DNA from: Periconia sp. R9002
Taxonomy: Eukaryota > Ascomycota > Dothideomycetes > Pleosporales > Periconiaceae
Length of the DNA stretch: 64,000 nucleotides
Assembly (NCBI GenBank): GCA_023627715.1
Contig: JAMAHW010000111.1
Span: 1-64,000, forward strand
Reading direction: 5' to 3'
Positions 1-10,711 of the stretch are shown here, piece after piece. The notes below the pieces were generated by a model. It saw only the letters and a list, made by a program, of their open reading frames with translations. It made no database searches and had not been told where the DNA came from. The number at the start of each line of letters is the position of its first letter. Within the stretch, counting starts at the first letter, position 1. The position numbers were made by a program, and so were the translations under genes.

Positions 1-494
1 TATATAGATTAATAGTATCTAGTACTATATATATATATATCTACTTCTAAGTAATTATAATAGAACGTCCCTATTATTATATATAATACCCCTTTATTTA
101 AATATAGTATATTAAAAATCTAAGTAAAATATTTCTTTATAGTACTTTAATATTAATATTATCTATACTACGTATAGTATATATCTATATAGATTAAGGT
201 GCTTTAGGGATACGTTATTCTATACTAAATTAATCCTAGGTTATACTAGACAGCTAGTATATATCTATATATAAACCTCTAAGCTATCCCTATTAGGGGT
301 AGCTCTTAAACTTAGTATTAGGTAAGTATAGAGGGTATTTTATATATATATTTTATTAATTATACTTTATATAATTAGTAGAAAACTAATTAGATATACT
401 AGAATCTATATCTTATTCTTCTACTCTAAGATAATCTACTAATTATATATAACTAGTTATATCTCTCTATTAACTAATAGGGTTATTATACTAG
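1..494. other. AT-rich flank, no gene
   Basis: This stretch is strongly AT-rich with many TpA steps and short TA runs, as expected of RIP-altered repeat DNA. No reading frame of useful length and no recognisable domain is visible. It flanks the retrotransposon insertion. Confidence 0.6.
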
Positions 495-499
495 TACGT
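495..499. repeat. Target-site duplication, left copy (TACGT)
   Basis: The five bases directly before the 5' LTR read TACGT and are repeated exactly after the 3' LTR at 7270-7274. This is the size expected of a Ty3/Gypsy integrase and fixes the element ends. Confidence 0.85.
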
Positions 500-939
500 T
501 GTTACGAACAAGAAAGTAATTATAAGCTAACGATAATTACGCGCCGACGTAACCTAAGGGGAACTACGATTGACCCTACACTCTTAGTTAGGAAAGTCAC
601 GTAACTTTCCTTACAAGGCTACTAGTAAGTCCGGGCTTAGTATCAGCTACACACGTAACTAACTCACACAACTTACGGTAAAGACGGCGAGTAAGCTCAC
701 TCAACGGAGAGTAAGGGAAGGACACACTATAAGTAGATAGCAAGTATATAATTAAGAACAATGTTCCTTTTAGATTATTGTAATTAACCTAAGTTTATAG
801 ATACAATCTACCTTTGGTTTACTCTATAACTTACTACTTCCTATATCCACCTCACTTATACTCTTTGAATAAACCTTCTAAGGTACTAGTCTAATATTAG
901 TTTGCAACATAACGATCCCTCTACTAGCTATCTTTAACA
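500..939 (+). repeat. 5' LTR of the chromovirus
   Basis: A 440-bp direct repeat that begins TGTTACGA and ends TTTAACA, so it has TG...CA termini. It matches 6830-7269 along its full length with scattered transitions. The five bases before it (TACGT) are the target duplication. The primer-binding site should begin at 940 but I cannot assign a tRNA because the bases there are altered. Confidence 0.92.
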
Positions 940-1019
940 TTTTAATTACTATTTTAAGATAAGTGAAGATATAGATATAACCCTTACCTCTAACTAAGAC
1001 TTTAGTTGATATAGCGACG

Positions 1020-1860
1020 TTAAGAAACTTCCGCTCTACTACGGCAACTAAAAGAAACTAGAAGATTAGCTACTCTAATGCGATCTCTACTTCTATATAA
1101 ATAACTATATTACGGAAGCTAATAAAGTAATGCTTATTACTACCTTAATAAGAGATAAAGCCTTTAAATAGGTTTCGCCTTACGTCTGACGTTATATAGA
1201 CAGCAATATTAAGGATGCCAATAACACGCATATGTTTAAAGACTAGGATAAATTTAAAGCAAAAGTTTGCGAAGTTTTTAGGTAGTTAGTTTAGAAGCCT
1301 ATCGCTAAACGCGATATCTAGCAGTTAAAATAGACAACGTCCGCCGCTAACTATACTAGCTAATTCTAATAACTCGCAGCACAAATTAAGTAGAATAACG
1401 AGTCACTCTAACGTATATATTAATAGGGGCTTAAGCTATAAGTCTATGAAGAACTTAGACGTAGTGGAGCCGACATAATTACCCTTAACAAATTAATTAA
1501 AGAAACCGTTAAGATCGATAACAAACTCTACGAGTTAGACCTAGAAAATTAACTGTATAACCGGAAGTTTGGGAGGAAAAACCACCGCTACTTACCTATA
1601 TAGGGTAAGAAGCGCGACTACGTTTAAACTATAAGAACCATCTGTATAGTAGGACACTACACTTCTAATAGACCTAAAGCTATGCACCTTAATAGTATAG
1701 AAAGGCAGGATAAGAAGGTAGATAATAGAAAGCGTATAGGTAAAAAGGACGTAGAATACTATAATTGTTATAAGAAAGGACACTATGCTAGGAATTGTAA
1801 GTAAAAGAATAAAGTCACCTGTTATATTAATATTATAGAGTTAGACTCTAAGTAGTTTAA
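1020..1860 (+). pseudogene. gag: Decayed gag with one zinc knuckle
   Basis: Reading through the stops gives a continuous Gag-like protein. It would have coated the element RNA. At 1757-1798 lies a CCHC knuckle (spacing C-X2-C-X4-H-X4-C) in which the first Cys codon TGC has become TAC (Tyr), a RIP-type G-to-A change. Most stops sit where Trp or Gln would be expected. The frame is basically intact; the damage is point mutation and not frameshift, typical of RIP. Confidence 0.8.
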
Positions 1861-2879
1861 TAATAATGATAAGACGTAGGAGGTTATCGCACCTACGTAC
1901 GCTGGTTCCACCTACTAAGAGGAGGAAGCCGAAGATGTAAAAAAGGCACTAGGAATAGTTAGCCTTAAGCATAACAAAGAGAACTACCTACTAGATACGC
2001 ACCTAGAAACCTAAGTGGAAGGACTATAGGATTACGAAGGAGACGGCGACAAAGCTAACAAATAGCTAATAGCAGAAAATAACGTACTACTAGTATGATG
2101 TAACGAGATTAACATTCGTAGAAAAATAATAAATAATAAGCCTAAGGATGCTAGAGGACAACGGAAAACTTGCTGCCGTAAATACACTAATAGAAAAGTT
2201 AAGTACGTATTTACGATTACCTTAAAAACATGCGATTAATGCTTTAAACGAGGATAATTATGTTTACACCCTTTAGATAAAAAAACCTTCTAGACGTAGA
2301 AAAACTCGCACGCGTAAAGGATCTATGTATAACTTTTATAGGAAAAAACACAGCAACTAGCCGGTAAAGGGAAAACTAACGTTATATGTATACCCCTAGG
2401 TAGAGAATACAAAACTATTTAATACAACTATAATTGGCGTAACCCTAGACACAGGACCTTATATTACACGGCATATACCTATACTTACTGTAAGTACTAC
2501 TACTTCGCGAAAGTAGAAAATAGTTGCTTTCCGTTTTACAAAAAGTATACGTATAAATAGATTAACTACGCGAACAACGTTTGTAATTACCATTTATAGG
2601 ATAAAAGAGTAAACAACTACTTTTTAGGATATACGAGTCTCTAACAGGCGCAAAGAAACGTTATAGTAGACAGGGCGTGCTTAAACAATAGATAGTAGGT
2701 TTATATAAACTACGATTACTAGAAGTATAACCTCCTTAAAAATAAAAACAGATTTGACTAAAAGTCTTTTTTAGAGGTTAATTAAGAATTAAAATTACTA
2801 ATAGCACTATTAGTAGGATCTAGCGATACGTTATTAAAGAATGTTATAGTATTAGAATAATAGGATTACTAAGAGTCGC

Positions 2880-5800
2880 GATACGACTTAAGGGGAATAA
2901 TAGTAAGTATCGCCTTAAGGTATTAGTAGATTTAGGATTACAAATTAACTACATTTCGGCAAAAGCAGCGCGCGTAGCTAGACTACGACCTACTCTTAAA
3001 AAAATCTTATACAACCTAAGAATAGCTAATAGCCTAATAAAGAGGATTACTTACAAAGTGTTAATAACTATTATTATTACCCTAGAAAATTAATAGGAGT
3101 TAGTACTAGATGTTCTTAGGATAGCTACCTACAACCTTGTACTCAGTCTACCCTAGCTAACTAACAATAATCCTTAGATCAATTAGAGGACACGTTAGAT
3201 TAAACTAGAATAACTAGAGAATAGTAAAGGCGTTACTAGAATGCCTACGCAAAGCTACGCTAGCTTAGTAGATAAGGAGATAATTATGCGGATTACTTTA
3301 ACCTAGAAGGTTCTTAAGAAACAAGACTTCGGCTCTACGACGATAAATAATACTATAAGAGTTAAGACGGGATAATTACTACCCCGTAAGAAAGCTAAAA
3401 ATAAGCCTAATCCTAAAGTAGAAAACCTGCGGAAAATAAATAAAGCGTTAGAGAAGGTACCCTTAGAATATATTAACTTTATAGAAATATTTATAGAAAA
3501 GAAAGGAGTTAGAGCGTTACTAAAACACTAACTATAGGATTATACGATTAACCTAGAAGAAGGAAAACAACTAGGATTTAAACTAATATATTAATTATCT
3601 AAGAAGGAATTAGAAGTACTCTAGAAATACATTAATAAGAACTTAGTAAAAGGATTTATACGTAAATCTAAGTCTTTAGTAGGATACCTAGTCCTGTTCG
3701 CGCTAAAGAAAGATAGGTTACTGCGGCTATATATTAACTACTATAAGCTAAACGCAATTACGATAAAGAATTACTACTTATTACTAAATATCTAGGAACT
3801 ACGAGATTAGTTATCTTACGTAAAGATATTTACGGCACTAGACCTAAGAGGAGCGTATAACCTTATTAGGATAAAGAAGGGCGAAGAATAGAAGACGGCC
3901 TTTAGAACTAGATATAGACATTTTAAGTATATAGTAATACCGTTTAGCCTAACTAACGCCCCTACGATATGTTAAGTAATAATTAATAACGTACTATAAG
4001 AATGCTTAGATAATTTTGCAGTCGCATACCTAGACAATATACTAATCTACTTAGATAATAAGGTAGAGTATATACACTATATATAAAAAGTACTTAGAAG
4101 ATTAAAAAAGTACGGTATAGAGCTTAAACTAGAGAAATGTAAATTCTATAAAGAAGAAGTTAAATTCTTAGGACATATTATAGGAATTAATAGAGTACGA
4201 ATTAGTGAAAAGAAAATCTAGACGATTAAAGAATAGAAGACACTAAAAAATGTTAAAGACGTATAGTTATTCCTAGGATTTATAAACTTTAATTAATAGT
4301 TTATAAGAAACTTTATAAGAATTACGTTACTACTCTTAAGACTAACACGAAAAGAAGTATTATAGAGATAGGATAAGAGCTAATAAGAGGTATTTAAAGT
4401 ACTAAAGAAAGCATATATTAAGGAACTAACCCTTATTGCTTTCTAAAGCGGAGAACCTCTAAGGATTAAAACTAACGCATTGGATCTTACAGAAGGAGTA
4501 GTAGCCTTATAAAAAAGAAATAGGAAATGGCACCTAGTAGCTTATTACTTAAGAAAGTTCTTAGGACTAAAAGAACGATACGACGTACACGATAAGGAAC
4601 TATTAGTAATAGTTAATGCACTTAAATATTAGAGAGTATACATAAAAAGTTGCTCTAAGCTTACAATTTTTATAGACTATAAAAACCTAACATACTTCAC
4701 TACGACGAAGAAGCTAAATTAACAATAAGTGCGATAGTTAGAACTACTAGGACAATATAAGTTTAAGATTATCTATACGCCTAGAAGAGATAATGGCAGA
4801 GCCGACGCTCTTAGCCAAAGACACGACGTTATTAGAATAAAGACGAACGAGGAATTCCTAATCCTATAAGTTAATAGAGACGGATCGCTGGGACCTTCTA
4901 AGGAAATCTATATAATAATAAAAGTTACGGTAAGTGTACTAGACGAATTATAAGGAATTATTATTTAGTAACACTACGATAACCTAGTGCATAGATATCC
5001 TAGAGTTGCTAGAATAATAGAACTAATCTAACAGAATTATAGATTCAGCAATATACGAAAAAAGGTTAAGGACTACATCGATAAGTGCGTATTATGCTAA
5101 CAAAATAAACACGCTACATATGCACCCTACGGCGAGTCGCAACCTATACTAATACTAAACAAGCTATAGGAGGACATCGCAATAGACTTTATTACGGACC
5201 TACTAGAATCTAAGGATCCTATTATAGGATATTAGTACAACGCTATTTGCAACGTAATTTGCAGACAAATTAAATACGCTAAGTTTATACTATTTAGGAA
5301 GAATTTCTTAGTAACGCAGCTTAGAGAAATTATAAAAGATCGAATCTTTAGATATCACGGCATACTAAAAACAATCGTTAGTAATAGGGATAAGCTATTT
5401 ACTTTTAACTACTGGAATACGTTCACAGCATCTATCGGAATATAAAGAAAATTATCAACATTATTTTATCTAGAAATAGACGGATAAATAGAAAGAACAA
5501 ACAGAACGCTAAAAACTTACTTAAGATTATACTATAACAACTAGCAAAATAATTAGGTCTTATTACTACCTATAGCGCAAATAGCATTTAACAACAGCAA
5601 ATTAGAAACGATAGGAGAATTACTATTCTACCTATACTACGGGAAACACCCTAATCTCTTTAAAAGAAATCTACCGTATATATAGTTAGAAAAAGTGATG
5701 CGCGACACGGAAGAAATACAAAAGATATATAAGCGTTTATAAGAAACGTTATAATAAGCTTAACAGCGACAAATTTTATATATTAATAAGAAAAGAAAAA

Positions 5801-6195
5801 CGGCACCTTAGCTAAAAAAGGGGGATAAAGTGTATTTAAAAATAAAAAACCTTAAAATAAAACGACTAAATAAAGGACTTAATTACGTTAAAGTTGGACT
5901 GTTTTTAATTAAAGTACAAAGTAGACTAGTAAATTTCTTACTAGATCTACCTAAAGACGCTAAAATACACCTAAGGTTCTATGTTAGTATATTAGAACTA
6001 GTAGACCCTAAAACGCCGCTATAAAAAACATTTCGATTCTAACCTTAGGAGGATAACATATTTAAAGTAGAACGAATACTGGAATACTAGTTCAGTCCCT
6101 AAAAAAAGGAATACCTAATTAAGTAGAAAGGATACCTATCTAAAGACAACACATAGGAACCCGAAGAATATCTAGAAAATTATTAATAGAAGCTA
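2880..6195 (+). pseudogene. pol: Decayed pol: protease, RT, RNase H, integrase, chromodomain
   Basis: Segments recognisable through TAG codons: aspartic protease near 2910-2960 (VDLG where DSG is expected); reverse transcriptase about 3560-4230 with the TALDLRGAYN motif near 3834 and YLDN at about 4027-4038; RNase H about 4430-4720 with the DVHDKELL motif; integrase about 5040-5660 with a zinc-binding Cys pair near 5085-5100, the IDF core motif, and ERTNRTLKTYLR after the catalytic core; chromodomain about 6050-6190 (VERILEY ... KGYLSKDNT ... EPEEYLENY). The short open stretch 5830-6024 is only the linker between integrase and chromodomain. All domains carry RIP-type stops. Confidence 0.85.
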
Positions 6196-6813
6196 AATAG
6201 ATATTAGAGTATAAAATAACCTACTTAAGGACCCTAATTTCTAATAGAGGGAGCGACGCCTACAGTATTGTTAATAAACGCTATAGTAGACTACATTACT
6301 AGAGAGAACCTAACTAAGGCATCCGCCGCGGGATAAGCCGCCTCTACTATATCTACTTCTTCTCTAGACTCCTACAGCGAGTCTAATAAATATAATATCT
6401 TTTTTTTAGCCTACTCCTCCGCTTGCTTTAAAATTACTTTATTTTTTATTAACTAAATAATCACCTCTAATAACAATTTCTTATTAGCTTCCACCTTTTT
6501 CGCGTATTCTTTACGAGTCGAATCTAGCAACTTCTACGATATGTTTACGTATAGACGGCTAGCGCGAATACACTCCAAACATTTAAGATAAAAACCTATA
6601 TCTAGTAGAGAGATGCACTTTAAATTATTAGACAAACAATAATCATAGGAGACTAGAGATTTATAACTATTACGTTAAATTTTAAGAGCCAAACGAAGAG
6701 TTTCCTAACGAGACGCTAACAACATCGTTAGCTATTAATAGAAAAAAGACTAAGGGACCACGAAAACTAGAAGGGGCACCTACTAGGTACTTATAGGCTT
6801 AAGGGCGAACCTA

Positions 6814-6829
6814 CGGGAAGGGGAGGTAG
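6814..6829 (+). other. Polypurine tract
   Basis: The bases just upstream of the 3' LTR are almost all purine (CGGGAAGGGGAGGTAG). This is the plus-strand priming site of LTR retrotransposons, and its position immediately before the TGTTACGA terminus supports the element boundaries. Confidence 0.8.
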
Positions 6830-7269
6830 TGTTACGAATAAGGAAGTAATTATAAGCTAATGATAATTACGCGCCGACGCAACCTAAGGGGAACTACGAT
6901 TAACCCTACACTTTTAGTTAAGAAAGTCACGTAACTTTTCTTATAAGGCTACTAGTGAGTCCAGGCTTAGTATTAGCCACACACGTAACTAACTTACACG
7001 ACTTATAGTAAGGACGGCGAGTAAGCTCACTCAACGGAGAGTGAGGGAAGGATACACTATAAGTAGATAGTAAGTATATAATTAAGAATAATGTTCCTTT
7101 TGGATTATTGTGATTAACCTAAGTTTATAGATATAATCTACCTTTAGTTTACTCTACAACTTACTACTTCCTATATCTACCTCACTTATACTCTTTAAAT
7201 AAACCTTCTAAGGTACTAGTCTGATATTAGTTTGTAATATAACGATCCCTCTACTAGCCATCTTTAACA
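6830..7269 (+). repeat. 3' LTR of the chromovirus
   Basis: Second 440-bp LTR copy, TGTTACGA...TTTAACA, aligned without visible indels to 500-939. The differences are mainly C/T and G/A, as expected of RIP acting on both copies. It is followed directly by the target duplication TACGT. Confidence 0.92.
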
Positions 7270-7274
7270 TACGT
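7270..7274. repeat. Target-site duplication, right copy (TACGT)
   Basis: Exact copy of 495-499, directly after the 3' LTR. Confidence 0.85.
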
Positions 7275-8000
7275 ATCTATTATATATACGTAAGCTATAT
7301 TTACGTAAGTTATATAGCTTTAGCTTAGTAAGCTAATCGCAGAGTATTATATAATCCTTATAGTAGATTATAATCTACTAATAAATATTAATATTAAATA
7401 TATTAGTAAGAGCCTATATTTTTAGATCTACTATTTATATATTTATTTATTTATACTTATTTAATTATTAGATAGTTTTTTTACTAGTAGTAAATAAAGG
7501 TTTTAATAGTAATAGAACCTATAAAAAAATAGAGTAAAAAGTAGCCTATACTTATATATTTAACTACTTAATTAATAAGTAATATAGTAACTTAGCGTAG
7601 TCTTTATAGTATTAATAACTATTTATATTAAGTTACTAGTTACTAAAGTATTATTAATCTAGTAATAGTTAGTAGAAAGTAGAAGTTATAGAAGTTAGAT
7701 AGTAGAAGTTAGATAGTAGAAGTTAGATAGTAGAAGTTAGATAGTAGAAGTTAGATAGTAGAAGTTAGATAGTAAAAGCTAAATAGTAAATAAATTTATT
7801 AAAAAAACCTAGAATACTAACTTTTAAGCTTTAATTACGTAATTAATAGTTACTATATATACGTTTCTAGCTAAAGATATTACTATAAGATCTTAAATTA
7901 GTATTAATACTATAACTAATTTTACTACTTAATTATAAAGAAGAAGATACTTTAATAGTTTTAAGGTAATCTTTATAATTAATAACTAGAAAGATAAATA
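7275..8000. other. AT-rich region with a 14-bp minisatellite
   Basis: Very AT-rich flank with no gene. It contains a minisatellite: five perfect head-to-tail copies of AGTAGAAGTTAGAT at 7701-7770, with decayed copies on both sides (about 7673-7784). Base composition changes abruptly near 8000, where the gene-bearing segment begins. Confidence 0.7.
7673..7784 (+). repeat. 14-bp tandem repeat (minisatellite)
   Basis: Unit AGTAGAAGTTAGAT, five exact copies from 7701 to 7770, one variant copy at 7771-7784, and partial copies upstream. Such arrays in AT-rich DNA are prone to replication slippage. Confidence 0.85.
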
Positions 8001-8196
8001 AAGTGTATCCGAATTCTCGTATTCTGCCTGTCCACAGCAGATTAGCGCATATGCAGGCTAGACTTCACTGGTGGACTTACTACCCTGCATGCTACCATCA
8101 TCAATGTCTAGATATAGTTCATCTACATAAGCATGCAAGATCTAAATAGAAAAAATTCATTCCCCTTTGCTTTCAATTCCACATTTCTGTCAAAAG

Positions 8197-9955
8197 ATGT
8201 GCCTTAATATCCTCATCTTCTGCGCCAGCTTTATACCAGTGCTCTTCGCAGCACCAGTTGTTCATTCAAAAGCAGGCGTATTCCACGGCCGCTACTTGCC
8301 CGAGTTTGATCAAGACCTCTACCTTGGTATCAAGTACGCACCAAAGCCAGTACGTTTCTCGCCTGCAACATTGGTTGGAGATGCGCCAACTACAGGCTTC
8401 AACGCCAGTAGCTACGGATTGGATTGCACAGGGTATGGCTCGGATACCACCACGCTGGTTGCTGGAGGGTGGACAAAGATGGGAGAAGATTGTTTACACT
8501 TGAACATTGTGAAGCCGAAGACAAACGAGACTGGCTTGCCCATCTTGTTGTGGATCTATGGCGGTGGGTGGCAGCAAGGTGCTACAAGTGACCCGCGGTA
8601 AATCTCCATCAGGAAAATCGCAGATTATCGCAGACTGATGAAGCTTTTAGGTACAATCTGAGCTACATCGTCCAGCAATCTGCAGTGATGAACAAGCCTA
8701 CAATCGGTATATCCATCAACTATCGAATGGCCGCATTTGGATTCATCAACAGCGCTGAAGTCCAAGCCTCGGGCACGCAAAACCTGGGATTGCGCGACCA
8801 ACGACTTGCCTTACAGTGGGTGAACAGACATATCCCATCCTTCGGCGGCGACCCTTCCAAAGTCACGATCTGGGGAGAAAGCGCGGGTGCGTATTCCGTA
8901 GGCGATCACCTCAACGCTTACCACGGGGACAGCCAAGGACTTTTCCGCGCCGCGATTCTTGAAAGTGGTAACTCCGTGGGCGCGCCTTTGAACGCAACGT
9001 ACTGGTACCAACTCATGTACGACAACCTCACAGCTTCGGTCGGATGCTCACACGCCGCGAATACTTTGCAGTGCTTACGCGATGTGCCGTACGAGAAGAT
9101 CGCTCCGTATGGCAACCAAGGCCTCGAATGGTTTCACGTCCTCGACGGCGATATAATCACACAGCCAGGCCAAACAGCGCTTCGCAACGGCAACTTCGCC
9201 AAAGTGCCCGTCATCATCGGGACAAACACAGACGAAGGGTTCGGTGTCAACGGCGTGAACACAGATGCTGAGGCCCTCGAACAGCTCACGCATTCCAAAC
9301 GCTGGAACCTCACGCACGCGCAGGCAGAACGCATCCTGGAGTTGTACCCCAACGATCCGACCCTCGGCGCGCCATACGGGTGGGGAAACAGAACGTGGCC
9401 GCAGAATGGCCTGCAGTACAAGCGGTACACGGGTATCGCAACAGATTTGACAATGTATGCCCCGCGGCGGCTGATGGCGGAGGAATTTAGCCGGTTTGCT
9501 GGTCCGGTGTACTCGTACCGATGGGATGCGCCTAAGTTCAATAACACACCGAGTAATATTGGTGTCAATCATTATTCGGAGGTGAGATGCGAATCCAGTG
9601 ATGGAGAGGACGAGATTGACGAAAGACAGATTCCATTCGTTTTTGGGAATACTAAGCAGCAGATCACACCGCTGGGCAATAGCACGGAGAACCTGCGGCT
9701 GTCTAGGTTGGTCATGAGGATGTGGGTAAGCTTTACACATGGATTAGACCCGAATGGGCACGGAGGTATGTCGTCCGCTATCTCTCCTTCAGATATTTGG
9801 TGGTGCTGATTGATCGCGCAGTTCCGGATACGGTGGCGTGGCCAAAGTATAAGGACAGTGTGTCGAACTTTGTTTTCCGCGCAGACAGAAGTTATATCGA
9901 AGCGGATACGGATAGGATGGAGGGTGTGGCCTACATCAACAGTCTGGTGAGGTAG
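8197..9955 (+). CDS. Secreted type-B carboxylesterase/lipase
   Basis: An alpha/beta hydrolase of the carboxylesterase type-B family (533 aa), which hydrolyses esters outside the cell. Four exons: 8197-8597, 8651-9581, 9630-9765, 9822-9955. The ATG at 8197 gives a signal peptide (CLNILIFCASFIPVLFAAP); the open frame upstream has no other ATG. IYGGGW forms the oxyanion loop, GESAG carries the nucleophile (about Ser211), the acid is in the TDEGFG region, and NHYSEIPF supplies the catalytic His once intron 2 is removed. Introns are 53, 48 and 56 bp. The 48-bp intron is a multiple of three and has no stop, so an unspliced reading inserts 16 residues between the His and FVFGN; family alignment favours removing it. 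Confidence 0.9.
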
Positions 9956-10711
9956 CAGCAAATACCAATCAGAAAATTCACCAGATTGTGTAACGTGTCT
10001 AAGGGGAACGAAGTTGGAATTAGGACCTAAGAAATAGAGTGTATTCATCACTTTGAAAAAAATATATTACTGAATAAGGTCGATACATTTAGCTAGGCAG
10101 AAGATTGAGTATTCATGCCTGAAAACAGATGATTGCTCCAAGGTTACCGTGAAAGCTTGATGGTAGCATCTGACGCGAACGGGCGTTTTATACGCAAAAA
10201 GGTATGCCTAGAACATTGATATTCGAGTCTAAGCGGGGTGCCACCACATACTATAAAACAGTTGCGCGATTCCATGTACCGGTAATGGTTTGATCCAGAG
10301 ACAAGATTTTATGTTGCGACATGGGAGAGATGAAGATTCTCACACGTCCGCACCTTGCATAAATGTCTTGTGCGTCATAGCGTATCGCAAGAACCGATTT
10401 GGAAAGACTAGCTCATAATAATTCGGGTTATAGCAGAAGATGCATGAAACATCGCTACTTTCTGTATTGCTATTTTTGGAACCGCGTGGAAAAAATCTTG
10501 GGCACCGGTAGAGTACACAATGAAGCGCACTGACCCATACCGAAGCGGAATAGAGGAGCGGAACGATTCCGTGCCTTATGTGATGACTCTAGCAATAGGA
10601 CGTAGTCCGAACAAGACGTTATTAATTTTTTCCCCCTAGTTTGTTCGACATGTATATATGCTATTTCAGTACCGGGAAAGTATTGCATAATTTTTCTTCT
10701 CACATACAATC
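9956..10711. other. Intergenic, no gene seen
   Basis: Tandem (same-strand) gap between the esterase and the macrodomain-sirtuin gene. I see no supported coding sequence; short antisense frames here have no domain or sensible codon pattern. A pyrimidine-rich stretch just upstream of 10712 fits a promoter/leader. Confidence 0.5.

Larger units (their letters stand above)
500..7269 (+). mobile_element. RIP-decayed Ty3/Gypsy chromovirus (LTR retrotransposon)
   Basis: The full-length element is 6,770 bp: 5' LTR, gag with zinc knuckle, protease, reverse transcriptase, RNase H, integrase, chromodomain, polypurine tract and 3' LTR, all on the plus strand. The order RT-RH-IN followed by a chromodomain marks the chromovirus branch of Ty3/Gypsy. 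Nearly every Trp codon and many Gln codons have become TAG, and catalytic residues are changed (the RT box reads YLDN rather than YLDD). This pattern of C-to-T and G-to-A change is that of RIP, so the element cannot make its own proteins. The two LTRs differ mostly by transitions while the 5-bp target duplication is intact. Confidence 0.93.

Noticed and set aside
7673..7784. Could the 14-bp array be a CRISPR?
   Set aside because: Units are contiguous with no spacers, and the genome is fungal; it is a minisatellite.
9075..9740. Long minus-strand open frame across the esterase gene
   Set aside because: It is the antisense shadow of the GC-rich esterase exon; no domain, and it crosses a conserved gene on the other strand.
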